39,532 nt of DNA from contig QHYN01000210.1 of NCBI GenBank assembly GCA_003224145.1, forward strand, positions 1 through 39,532, written 5' to 3'. This DNA comes from Acidobacteriota bacterium (GTDB lineage: Bacteria > Acidobacteriota > Terriglobia > Acidiferrales > UBA7541). The translations under genes and the position numbers were made by a program. Numbering within the stretch: position 1 is the stretch's first letter; each line of letters opens with the position of its first letter. The notes below the pieces were generated by a model. It was not told where the DNA came from. It did not search any database and saw only the letters and a list, made by a program, of their open reading frames with translations. This document shows, one piece after another, positions 1-7,266 of the stretch.

Positions 1-63
1 TCTTCTCTCCTGAATTACAAGTTGAGAAGCTTTTCCGCGGCCTGTTAGAGTGGCTCAAACGAA

Positions 64-1011
64 ATGACGAAGCCATCCCAGGTCGATCTCGTCGGCGTGG
101 GTCTCAACGCCATCGACACCCTGATCCCCGTCCCGCACTTTCCCGCACGCGGCTCCAAGGTCGAAATCCGCTCCGCGACGATTCTGCCCGGCGGCCAGGT
201 CGCTACTGCGGTCATGGCCTGCCAGCAGTGGGGACTCCGCACGCGCTACGTCGGCAAGATCGGTGATGACGCGGCGGCCGCGCTGCATCGCGCGGAATTT
301 GCTCGCGCCGGCGTCGAGGCGCATCTCCTCCCCGCTCCCGCCTGCCCCAGCCAGCAGGCTTTCATCCTCGTCGATGAATCCGGCGAGCGCACCGTCCTCT
401 GGAAGCGCGACGAGCGCCTGACATTGCGCCCGGAAGAACTCCAGCGCGAATGGATCCTCAACTCCCGCGCTCTTCACGTCGATGGGCACGACACCGCCGC
501 AGCGGCCCAAGCCGCCGCCTGGGCCCGCGCCGCGGGCATCCCCGCCATCGCCGACCTCGATGAACTCTATCCCGGCGTCGATTCGCTCCTCGAAAACGTC
601 GATCACCTGATTACCTGCAGAAACATCCCCGCCAAGCTAACCTCCCAAGACAACTTGCAGAAATCCCTGCCGGAGATTCACTGCCGCTACGGCTGCCGTC
701 TCACCGCCGCCACTTTGGGTCAGGATGGCGTCCTCGCTTGGGACGGCAAGCAGTTCCACTACGCGCCGGCTTTTCAGATCGAGGCGGTGGACACTACCGG
801 CGCGGGCGATATTTTTCACGCCGGATTCATTTACGCATTGCTGCAAGGCTGGCCGTTGCAGAAGCAGCTCGATTTTGCCTGCGCCGCTGCCGCGCTCAAT
901 TGCACCGCCGTCGGCGCTCGCGGCGCCATTCACCCCGTCGCCAAAATCGAGCACCTCATGTCCACTGGCCCCCGCCACCCCGCCGCCTTTGAAATCCCCC
1001 GATCGGGCTAA
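64..1011 (+). CDS. PfkB-family carbohydrate kinase
   Basis: This 315-residue protein is a cytoplasmic sugar or nucleoside kinase of the ribokinase/PfkB family, transferring phosphate from ATP to a hydroxymethyl group of its substrate. The N-terminal part has the glycine-rich segment LPGGQVATAV (about residues 41-50) that marks PfkB signature 1. The C-terminal part has DTTGAGDIFHAGF (about residues 243-255), signature 2, where the GAGD aspartate is the catalytic base. Length fits the family (about 300-330). The ATG at 64 has no clear Shine-Dalgarno sequence. The substrate cannot be told from sequence, and no sugar operon surrounds it. The last codons run into a repeat-rich spacer. Confidence 0.93.
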   Translation: MTKPSQVDLVGVGLNAIDTLIPVPHFPARGSKVEIRSATILPGGQVATAVMACQQWGLRTRYVGKIGDDAAAALHRAEFARAGVEAHLLPAPACPSQQAFILVDESGERTVLWKRDERLTLRPEELQREWILNSRALHVDGHDTAAAAQAAAWARAAGIPAIADLDELYPGVDSLLENVDHLITCRNIPAKLTSQDNLQKSLPEIHCRYGCRLTAATLGQDGVLAWDGKQFHYAPAFQIEAVDTTGAGDIFHAGFIYALLQGWPLQKQLDFACAAAALNCTAVGARGAIHPVAKIEHLMSTGPRHPAAFEIPRSG

Positions 1012-1390
1012 GGAGGGGGTACACACCCCCCGGCAATGATGCAAAAGCTTGGAAAGAAAGGGTTTGTAGAATTTGACTGTTGTAAGTGATTGAAAAGAAA
1101 GGTGCAAATTTGCAGTGGCAAACTGCAAGGCAGAGAAGGGAGGGGAAATGCAAAACCGGCGGGAGTAAGGCTCTCTGCGGCTGAGCGGGGGAGCCGCGTT
1201 GCCGACAGAGAGGTGGAAATCACAGAAAGAGCGAGAGTTAGGGGACAGGCGGGACTGGTATCGCTGATTCACAAGGAAGTATAGCATGGAAGGGTCACCA
1301 TGTCAAGACTTACTTTACTAGTACCGGGGCCCGGGGGAACGCAGAAGCGTCGAAGTCCAGCGATTTGAAGCGCCGCCGTGAAGGCGGTGC
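1012..1390. other. Non-coding spacer with GGGGTACACCCC-type element
   Basis: No convincing gene is seen here. The spacer opens with a palindromic GGGGGTACACACCCCCC-like block at about 1016-1032, followed by A-rich, GAAAGG-containing sequence. A related block occurs at 28329-28420 (GGGGTACACCCCCGGCA, then later GATTGAAAGGAAAGG compared with GATTGAAAAGAAAGG here), so it looks like a dispersed intergenic repeat family. No good promoter was recognised for the downstream methyltransferase in this part. Confidence 0.5.
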
Positions 1391-1399
1391 CTAACAAAA

Positions 1400-1481
1400 G
1401 GCGTTCCCTTATGCCGGGCTGAAGCCCGGCCACTACAAAAGCCGTTCCGCTATGCCGCGCTGAAGGGCGGCCTCTACAAAA
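1400..1481. repeat. Two tandem 41-bp REP-like palindromic units
   Basis: Two adjacent 41-bp units (1400-1440 and 1441-1481) share the plan GCGTTCC-CTATGCC, then the hairpin GGGCTGAAGCCC (or its GCGCTGAAGGGC variant), then CTACAAAA. A third degenerate unit lies just upstream at about 1370-1399. The same hairpin plus CTACAA tail recurs at 28609-28640. These are typical of REP-type elements mobilised by RAYT transposases, and a RAYT gene lies in this window at 8164-8706. Confidence 0.75.
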
Positions 1482-1498
1482 ACCTTCGTGGCTCTCGC

Positions 1499-1558
1499 TT
1501 GACACCCTTCGCGGTTCTGATCAACGATCCCGATCCGTAAGTTGATCAAGTCGTGATC
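1499..1558 (+). promoter_or_regulatory. Putative promoter overlapped by a five-site GATC cluster
   Basis: A perfect -35 hexamer TTGACA is at 1499-1504, and a weak -10 candidate AACGAT is at 1523-1528 (18-bp spacer). Five GATC tetramers follow at 1519, 1526, 1532, 1544 and 1555, three of them within TGATCA; the last overlaps the start of the methyltransferase gene. None of the five matches RGATCY, so the BstYI-like system should ignore them, while a GATC methylase or a DpnI-like protein should see all five. I infer that this is an autoregulatory region. Confidence 0.5.
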
Positions 1559-2746
1559 ATGTTGAAAACAAACCCCAACTCCCTTCCGGCTCCGGCCTTT
1601 GAGGACGCCAAGCATCACCTCAAGATTTTTCAGGGCGACTGCCTCGACCTCCTCGCCCTCATCCCCGAATCCTCCGTCGACCTCGTCTTCGCCGACCCGC
1701 CCTACTTCCTCTCCAACGGCGGCATCACCTGCCACGCCGGCAAAATGGTCAGCGTCAACAAAGGGGACTGGGACAAATCCCGCGGCCCTGACGCCAATCA
1801 CGCCTTCAACACCGCCTGGCTGGCCGCCTGCCAGCGCGTCCTCAAGCCCAACGGCTCCATCTGGGTCTCCGGCACCGCCCACGTCATCCATTCCGTCGGC
1901 TTCGCCATGCAGCAGCTCGGCTTCAAGCTCCTCAACGACATTTCCTGGGTCAAGCCCAATCCGCCTCCCAATCTTTCCTGCCGCTACTTCACCCACGCCA
2001 CCGAAACCCTCATCTGGGCCGCCAAAAACTCCAAATCGCGCCACACCTTCCACTACAAGCTCATGAAGGAAATCAATCGCGGCAAGCAGATGAAATCCGT
2101 CTGGGAAATCCGCCCGCCCGAGCCCTGGGAGAAAAAATTCGGCAAGCACCCCACCCAAAAACCCGTCGCCCTCCTCGAACGCATCCTCCTCGCTTCCTCC
2201 CACGAAGGCGACCTCGTCCTCGACCCGTTCGCAGGCAGCGGCACCACGGCCCTCGCCGCGTTCCGCCTCCGCCGTCACGCCCTGGGCTGCGAACTCTCCG
2301 CCGACTTCCTTGCTCTTTCGCTGCGGCGCATCTGTTCCAATCTGGTACAGGTCGATCTTTCTCTCTCTTCCTTCCAGTTTTCCCTTGATCCGTTTCCCGA
2401 TCCTATGGATCGATCCAGTAGCGCCGGCGTCTCGCCGACCCGCGTGTCATCCCGAGCGAGCGTTGCGCCGTTTGCAACGCGACGAGGGATCTGCTTTTCG
2501 CGGTGTCATGTGGGTGCCACGCTCTCGAATTTTGAGGGTCGGAATTTTTCTCGAATGCCAGCCCAACTCCAACTCGTCCAGCAAGAGCGCCGCTTCTATT
2601 TCATCGGCCGCACCGACCGTCGCGTCATCTTCTCTGTACTCGCCGACTCCCTCGACGAAGCCCGCCAAAAATTCCGTGCCTCCGGCCGCTCTGACTCCGA
2701 CGCCCTCTTCATCATCAAAACCGAAACCGAAATCTACCTCGCCTGA
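1553..2746 (+). CDS. Site-specific DNA methyltransferase, DpnA/M2.DpnII-like (predicted m6A in GATC)
   Basis: This is a beta-class DNA methyltransferase: the catalytic motif DPPY (residues 48-51) precedes the SAM-binding motif DPFAGSGTT (about 223-231). DPPYFLSNGG, then VNKGDWDKS, NLSCRYFTH and GKHPTQKP closely match what I remember of M2.DpnII (DpnA), which makes m6A in GATC and also acts on single-stranded DNA. The DNA-sensing and catalytic core ends near residue 265, the usual family length. The remaining ~130 residues read through a REP-like repeat (2420-2520) and end in a 63-residue tail starting at Met335. Start is GTG 1553 or ATG 1559, inside a GATC cluster. Specificity is inferred from family resemblance; other specificities occur in this subfamily. 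Confidence 0.85.
   Translation: MIMLKTNPNSLPAPAFEDAKHHLKIFQGDCLDLLALIPESSVDLVFADPPYFLSNGGITCHAGKMVSVNKGDWDKSRGPDANHAFNTAWLAACQRVLKPNGSIWVSGTAHVIHSVGFAMQQLGFKLLNDISWVKPNPPPNLSCRYFTHATETLIWAAKNSKSRHTFHYKLMKEINRGKQMKSVWEIRPPEPWEKKFGKHPTQKPVALLERILLASSHEGDLVLDPFAGSGTTALAAFRLRRHALGCELSADFLALSLRRICSNLVQVDLSLSSFQFSLDPFPDPMDRSSSAGVSPTRVSSRASVAPFATRRGICFSRCHVGATLSNFEGRNFSRMPAQLQLVQQERRFYFIGRTDRRVIFSVLADSLDEARQKFRASGRSDSDALFIIKTETEIYLA
2420..2520. repeat. REP-like repeat inside the 3' part of the methyltransferase ORF
   Basis: The segment begins GTAGCGCCGGCGTCTCGCCG, the same head as the elements at 7862 and 38870 (GTAGCGCCGG...), and continues TGTCATCCCGAGCGAGCG and GAGGGATCTGC, a word string that looks like a dispersed intergenic repeat. 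It lies in frame within the methyltransferase reading frame and encodes low-complexity residues unlike the enzyme core. Confidence 0.55.
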
Positions 2747-2813
2747 CTTCGCTACGAAGCCGGCACCTTTGTAGCGACCCCTTCCCTCTACCACGAAGCT
2801 TCATCACTCTGCA

Positions 2814-4430
2814 GTGAACTACAATAGTGATATCCTCTCAGCCGTTCCAGCGCTTCAATTTCTGGCGAGAGGTGTGAGCTCATCTGCGATGAACAAGGGT
2901 GCCGCACTCAACAAACGCGTTTGGACGCTCTTTGACAAAGCGGGCTTCACAACCAAGCCGAACATTCAGAGCACAGCTGAACACCAAGTACAGCTGGCCC
3001 CCGACAAGAAACGAAAGGTTGATCTCTTCGCAACTGAGACGAAACTGGGCGTGACTATCATCGCCTCCAACAAATCTGGAGGCGTCAAGGATTCGTGGAC
3101 TGCGCACGTTAACGACTGGGAGGTAATCGGCCAGAAAGCAGGAGCAACTAAGGTTTTGTTTGTGATCACGGGAAAAGAGCTTTCTCCTGAGGACAAGGCC
3201 TACGCCACAAATAAAGGCATGTCTATCTGGGGAGAACGCGAACTTTCCTACTACGAAGCTCTGGCTGCAACGATCAGACAATACGCCAAATACGAGATCA
3301 TCCACGCTCTTGGCATAAGAACTAGCGAAGAGAAGAACATACATAGACTCTTGGCGCTCAAACTTCAGCAACCGACCCCAGGCTCATCTAACGATTTATA
3401 CTTGTTCTCGATACCAGCCGAACATCTGCTCAGGATATGCTCGATCTATAGACGAGCGCAGGGTGACGCTAACGCTTACCAGAGAATGCTTCGACGAGAA
3501 CGATTACCTAAGGTCCTAAGTTTCATCGCCCAGCCCGAAGCAATCCTACCCACGAATATCATCGTCCACTTGAACGACCGGGTTATTGTTGAAGATATTA
3601 AACTCGAACAGGTCACAGATTTTAAGGACAGACCGATTGTTCTCTCAAGGCCCGGCTTGAACAGGCTGGTCGTCTTGAACATTCCGATGGAGTATTCCTC
3701 TCTCGAGCTGATTGACGGACAACACCGTCTCTTTGGGTTTGTACAGGCAGAGCCAGCAACTCGAATAGGTTTCGATCTCGTCGTAACCGCAGTGAAAGGT
3801 CTCAGCATCAAGAAGCGGCAAGAAACTTTCGTCGCCATCAATGATAATTCGAGAAGGATGGACCCAAATCTCGTCGCGTATCTCAGGTACACGAAAGATC
3901 TCGCAGAATGCCAAAAGGATAACGCGCTAATGGCAATTCGGGTTGTCGTGGAACTTAATGACCAAAGTCCATTCAAGAACTCAATTAGGCTGCTTGATGT
4001 CGGCGACCAAGCAATCACACTCAAAAACTTTTCCGGCTACGACCTAAAGGGCTTGCTTGCTCCCCGAGGAATTCTTCGGAAGCTTTACCCCAATAATGAT
4101 CCCGACGAGTTCATCACCGTTTTGAGAACCTATTTTTCAACTGTCCGTAGCTTGTTCGGGAAAGAATGGAGAGATCCGGATAACTGCATCGTCTCAACGA
4201 ACCGCGGGGTCTCCGCTTTTCTGAAGTTACTGAGATCGATGTTCCGGACGGAGAAGAGGCAATTAGCCCACCAGGATTTCAAGAAATATCTGTCCGCCCT
4301 GAAACGCGAATGGAAGAGTTGGAAATTCGCTGACCTAAAGAAAACATACGTTGGGTCTCAAGGTTGGGCCGACTTTCACAAGGACCTCGTGGCGGCTATT
4401 CGAAAACACTATCCGTATCTCAAAAAGTAG
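2814..4430 (+). CDS. DGQHR-motif protein (DndB-like family) of the restriction island
   Basis: This 538-residue protein carries the DGQHR motif at residues 301-305 (context LELIDGQHRLFGF) followed by FVAINDNSRRMDPNLV, the pattern of the DGQHR/DndB superfamily. Members accompany DNA-modification islands, for example DndB as a repressor of phosphorothioation genes. The N-terminal ~150 residues resemble a restriction-endonuclease-like fold: VDLF...GVTIIASNKSGG sits where a D...ExK site would be expected, but the acidic residue is missing, so nuclease activity is doubtful. Start GTG 2814 has no clear ribosome site; ATG 2889 is an alternative. Base composition is more AT-rich than the flanking methyltransferase, as in the next two genes. 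Its exact role here, as regulator or DNA sensor, is unknown. Confidence 0.8.
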   Translation: MNYNSDILSAVPALQFLARGVSSSAMNKGAALNKRVWTLFDKAGFTTKPNIQSTAEHQVQLAPDKKRKVDLFATETKLGVTIIASNKSGGVKDSWTAHVNDWEVIGQKAGATKVLFVITGKELSPEDKAYATNKGMSIWGERELSYYEALAATIRQYAKYEIIHALGIRTSEEKNIHRLLALKLQQPTPGSSNDLYLFSIPAEHLLRICSIYRRAQGDANAYQRMLRRERLPKVLSFIAQPEAILPTNIIVHLNDRVIVEDIKLEQVTDFKDRPIVLSRPGLNRLVVLNIPMEYSSLELIDGQHRLFGFVQAEPATRIGFDLVVTAVKGLSIKKRQETFVAINDNSRRMDPNLVAYLRYTKDLAECQKDNALMAIRVVVELNDQSPFKNSIRLLDVGDQAITLKNFSGYDLKGLLAPRGILRKLYPNNDPDEFITVLRTYFSTVRSLFGKEWRDPDNCIVSTNRGVSAFLKLLRSMFRTEKRQLAHQDFKKYLSALKREWKSWKFADLKKTYVGSQGWADFHKDLVAAIRKHYPYLKK

Positions 4431-4486
4431 GGGCAATGCATGTTGTGTAGGTCCAGCCGGTGGGCTAAAGTACCAGCCCATGCATC

Positions 4487-4507
4487 AGGTCGGGAGACCT
4501 TTCGTTG
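4487..4507 (+). promoter_or_regulatory. Hairpin presenting the ribosome-binding site of the endonuclease gene
   Basis: AGGTC (4487-4491) pairs perfectly with GACCT (4496-4500) round a GGGA tetraloop, placing the likely Shine-Dalgarno GGGAG (4492-4496) in the loop and first closing pair, eight nucleotides before the TTG start (4505-4507). This could limit translation of the endonuclease, or serve as a small operator. It is inferred from sequence alone. Confidence 0.45.
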
Positions 4508-5116
4508 AGAATAGAAAAACTTTACTCTCACTTGAACGGGCATGAATGGCTCTTGGTTCACCAGCACAAGGTATGGAAAGAGATCGAAGCAGCTATCGGC
4601 AAGGTTGATGCCAACAAATACAAAACCAAGATAAGCGAAGAAAAAGGCATGGAGGGGAAACACCTGTTCTCCCCGATCGAACTAAACAAACGCTTCACTA
4701 CCGAGTTCAGAAAGATGGGCTGGAGTGAAAGCCGCACTAGCTATTGGGTCACCGACGAATACGACCTGATACGAAAAACTCTTCACCTGTCTGCCGAGGA
4801 CCAGAAAAAGGAAATCGAAAAAGCCGGGCACAAAGCCATCTTCTCTTTTAACCAGACAGATTTTGTCAAGAACCGAGTCGCGATTGAAATTCAACTTGGG
4901 AAGTACAGTTTCATCGCGTACGATTTGTTCGTCAAGCACATGGCTTTCTACGTTCGCGATGCCATCGACGTCGGCATCGAGATACTGCCCATGAAGTCAA
5001 TGCAGCAAGAAATGTCTTCGGGTCCCGGTTACTACGAGGGGGCTCTCTATGACATGGCGCGTCAGGGTCGAGGAGTGCCGGCGGTCCCGTTGGTTTTGGC
5101 AGGTGTCGTGCCATGA
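4505..5116 (+). CDS. BstYI/BglII-family type II restriction endonuclease (predicted R^GATCY)
   Basis: The protein is 203 residues, the length I remember for BstYI, and matches that enzyme from end to end (MRIEKLYSHLNG at the start, then SPIELN, ESRTSYWVT, NQTDFVKNRVAIEIQ and YSFIAYDLFVKHMAFYV). The catalytic residues of this family are a D-x8-E-x-Q motif rather than ExK. Here they are Asp119, Glu128 and Gln130, with the same spacing as BglII (D84, E93, Q95). Cleavage at RGATCY is therefore predicted. Start TTG 4505 is chosen because it gives the BstYI-like N-terminus and has GGGAG upstream. The partner methyltransferase follows at once. The gene is AT-richer than its flanks, suggesting horizontal acquisition. 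Confidence 0.93.
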   Translation: MRIEKLYSHLNGHEWLLVHQHKVWKEIEAAIGKVDANKYKTKISEEKGMEGKHLFSPIELNKRFTTEFRKMGWSESRTSYWVTDEYDLIRKTLHLSAEDQKKEIEKAGHKAIFSFNQTDFVKNRVAIEIQLGKYSFIAYDLFVKHMAFYVRDAIDVGIEILPMKSMQQEMSSGPGYYEGALYDMARQGRGVPAVPLVLAGVVP

Positions 5117-5209
5117 GATTAGCAGACCCGGAGGTTGACGGGCGAACAGATATTCGCTTATTCTTCGCCTATGGCATTTGAGTTGCTCGAAATCGAGGGG
5201 GAGCAAGAG

Positions 5210-6148
5210 TTGACTAAGAGAAAGGACTCTTACATCGGCGGGCATTACCAGCCTCATTCGGCCGTAACGCTCTTCCAGGGTGATCGGCTCCAACTCCTTG
5301 AAGAGATTCCTGATAAGACTGCTCGCCTCATCGTTACTTCACCCCCGTACAACATTGGTAAGAAATATGAAAAGCGTTTGGGGTTCGATGAGTATTTGAA
5401 ACTCCAACGAGACACGCTAACGGAATGCGCCCGGATACTGGCTGCCAATGGAAGTCTTTGCTGGCAGGTCGGGAACCATATCGGGAAAGATGGTGAAGTT
5501 TTTCCACTGGATATTTTCATTTACGGAATCTGTAAGGAGTTGGGCCTAAAACTTCGGAACCGAATTGTTTGGTGCTTCGAACATGGACTCCATTGCCGCA
5601 AACGGCTTTCCGGACGCTACGAGACAATCCTGTGGTTCACCAAGAGCGATAATTACATATTTAATCTGGATGCGATCAGGGTCCCACAAAAGTACCCTGG
5701 GAAAAAATACTTCAAAGGCGAAAAGGCAGGTCAGTATTCGTGCAATCCGCTAGGCAAAAACCCCGGCGATCTCTGGACCATCCCAAACGTCAAACACAAT
5801 CACGTTGAAAAGACCATCCATCCTTGCCAATTCCCAATCGAGCTTGTTGAACGCTTGGTCCTAGCCCTAACCAATTCCGGCGACCTCGTTGTAGATCCTT
5901 ATATCGGGGCTGGTAGTGCTGCATGCGCCGCAGTTTTGCATGGTCGACGTGCGGCTGGAGCTGACACGGCGGCTAACTATCTCAATGTCGCAAAGGAAAG
6001 AATCAAACGTGCGCTCGAAGGAGAGTTGCGGCGCCGGCCGCTGGGCCGTCCGATTTACCAGCCTTCCCCAGGTGACCGCATCGCGCAACGTCCCGCGCAA
6101 CTTGCCCCGGCGAAATCTATCCAGGCCCCACTATTCGCGACGGCCTAG
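5210..6148 (+). CDS. N4-cytosine DNA methyltransferase partner of the BstYI-like endonuclease
   Basis: This is a beta-class methyltransferase: catalytic TSPPY (residues 43-47) comes before the SAM-binding VDPYIGAGSA (about 228-237). SPPY instead of DPPY/NPPY indicates N4-methylcytosine, as in the methylases of BglII and BstYI. GKNPGDLWTIPNVKHNH and KTIHPCQFPIELVERL are typical of the group. It should protect RGATCY sites from the upstream endonuclease. Start is uncertain. TTG 5210 has the best Shine-Dalgarno (GAGGGGGAG, six bases away); ATG 5171 and TTG 5135 are in-frame alternatives. The C-terminal ~40 residues are proline/arginine rich and probably disordered. It ends 22 bp before the dpnI-like gene. 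Confidence 0.92.
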   Translation: MTKRKDSYIGGHYQPHSAVTLFQGDRLQLLEEIPDKTARLIVTSPPYNIGKKYEKRLGFDEYLKLQRDTLTECARILAANGSLCWQVGNHIGKDGEVFPLDIFIYGICKELGLKLRNRIVWCFEHGLHCRKRLSGRYETILWFTKSDNYIFNLDAIRVPQKYPGKKYFKGEKAGQYSCNPLGKNPGDLWTIPNVKHNHVEKTIHPCQFPIELVERLVLALTNSGDLVVDPYIGAGSAACAAVLHGRRAAGADTAANYLNVAKERIKRALEGELRRRPLGRPIYQPSPGDRIAQRPAQLAPAKSIQAPLFATA

Positions 6149-6170
6149 GCTTTCGTGATCTAATCCCCGC

Positions 6171-6938
6171 GTGGACCTGCACCTCCCCACGGCTGGCCTC
6201 GACCGCTACAAAAGCGCCTCCCAACGCGCTCGCGTTGGCACGGAATCCTGGGGCGCCGCTAATTTCTTCTGTCCCGCCTGCGAATCGCCACGCCTTCGGT
6301 CGGCGCCCCAAGGCACCGCCGCGATCGACTATGTCTGCCCCTCGTGCGACTCTCCTTTTCAGTTGAAGAGCCAATCGAAGCCGCTAGGCAGCAGAATCGT
6401 TGACGCCGCCTACTCCGAAATGAAGCGCGCCATTCTCGAAGACAGAACCCCCAATCTCTTCGTCTTGCACTATGACCTTGACGCGTGGGCTGTCCACACG
6501 GTTCTTCTCGTCCCGCATTTCGCCTTTGCACTATCCGCAGTCGAGCGCCGCAAACCTCTCGCGGCAACGGCTCGCCGCGCAGGCTGGGTCGGCTGCAATA
6601 TTTTGTTGGATAAAATTCCCGTACATGCCCGCATCTCTGTCGTGAGCGAAGGGACTCCCCTCACTCCGCGCGAAGTGCGCAGCTCTTACAACCGACTCCG
6701 GCCCCTGGAAAAACTGCGGGTAGAAAAACGCGGCTGGACCCTCGACGTGCTTCAAGTCGTGCAATCCCTGGGCAAAATGGAATTCACCCTTGCCGACGTC
6801 TACGCCCACGCCGGCTCCCTCGCGAAACTCCATCCCCATAACCGCCACGTCCGCGACAAAATCCGCCAGCAACTCCAAGTCCTCCGCGACCTCGGCCTCC
6901 TGGAATTTCTCGGCGGCGGTTCCTACCATCTCACCTAG
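6171..6938 (+). CDS. DpnI-family methyl-directed endonuclease (Gm6ATC), Q64 variant
   Basis: The 255-residue protein aligns with DpnI (254 residues, from memory) over its length: YKSASQRAR near the N-terminus, a zinc ribbon with Cys34, Cys37, Cys56 and Cys59, then RKPLAATARRAGWVGCNI (about 127-144), RGWTLDVL and a C-terminal winged helix with RDKIRQQLQVLRDLGLLEF. DpnI cuts GATC only when the adenine is methylated, using both the catalytic domain and the winged helix to read the mark. The catalytic set Asp53, Glu64, Lys66 of DpnI appears here as Asp53, Gln64, Lys66. The D...QxK form is known in active Mrr- and MspJI-like nucleases, so activity is possible but not certain. Start is GTG 6171, without a clear ribosome site. 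Its last 30 codons recur three times downstream. Confidence 0.93.
   Translation: MDLHLPTAGLDRYKSASQRARVGTESWGAANFFCPACESPRLRSAPQGTAAIDYVCPSCDSPFQLKSQSKPLGSRIVDAAYSEMKRAILEDRTPNLFVLHYDLDAWAVHTVLLVPHFAFALSAVERRKPLAATARRAGWVGCNILLDKIPVHARISVVSEGTPLTPREVRSSYNRLRPLEKLRVEKRGWTLDVLQVVQSLGKMEFTLADVYAHAGSLAKLHPHNRHVRDKIRQQLQVLRDLGLLEFLGGGSYHLT
6846..6938 (+). repeat. dpnI 3'-end repeat, copy 1 (within the intact gene)
   Basis: This is the 93-bp reference copy, codons 226-255 plus stop of the dpnI-like gene, encoding the recognition helix and wing of the winged-helix domain. The near-invariant core CGCGACAAAATCCG lies at 6852-6865. Confidence 0.8.
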
Positions 6939-7252
6939 ACAACGTCTGCACTCACAGGCTGCACCTGCCGGTCAATCTCCAATGCCTTGCCCGCCCGCCT
7001 CTCGCATTCCAAATCGTAGAAATTCTGCAGGTTCAGCCAGAACTCCGCGTTCGTCTTGAAATAGCGCGCCAGCCGTAGCGCCGTCTCCGCCGTGATTCGC
7101 CGCCGCTCGTGCACAATCTCCCCAATGCGCGTCGCCGGCACATGCAGCTCCAGCGCCAGTTTGTTCACCGACAACCCCAGCGGCTTCATAAAATCCTCCC
7201 GCAAAATTTCTCCTGGATGCACAGGAGCCATCAGCTTTTCCGTTTTGCCCAT
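6935..7252 (-). CDS. higA: HigA-family antitoxin (XRE-type helix-turn-helix)
   Basis: The protein, starting MGKTEKLMAPVHPGEILRED, is a classic HigA/VapI antitoxin: HPGEIL, a five-helix HTH (VNKLALELHVPATRIGEIVHERRRIT) and TALRLARYFKTNAEFWLNLQ. It should bind and neutralise HigB and repress the higBA promoter. It begins 14 bp after the higB stop, with AGGAAAAAG as ribosome site. An alternative start is the Met at 7231. The gene's stop overlaps the dpnI-like stop by four bases in the opposite orientation, so the two genes are convergent. Confidence 0.93.
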   Translation of the reverse strand: MGKTEKLMAPVHPGEILREDFMKPLGLSVNKLALELHVPATRIGEIVHERRRITAETALRLARYFKTNAEFWLNLQNFYDLECERRAGKALEIDRQVQPVSADVV

Positions 7253-7266
7253 CTTTTTCCTGCCTC

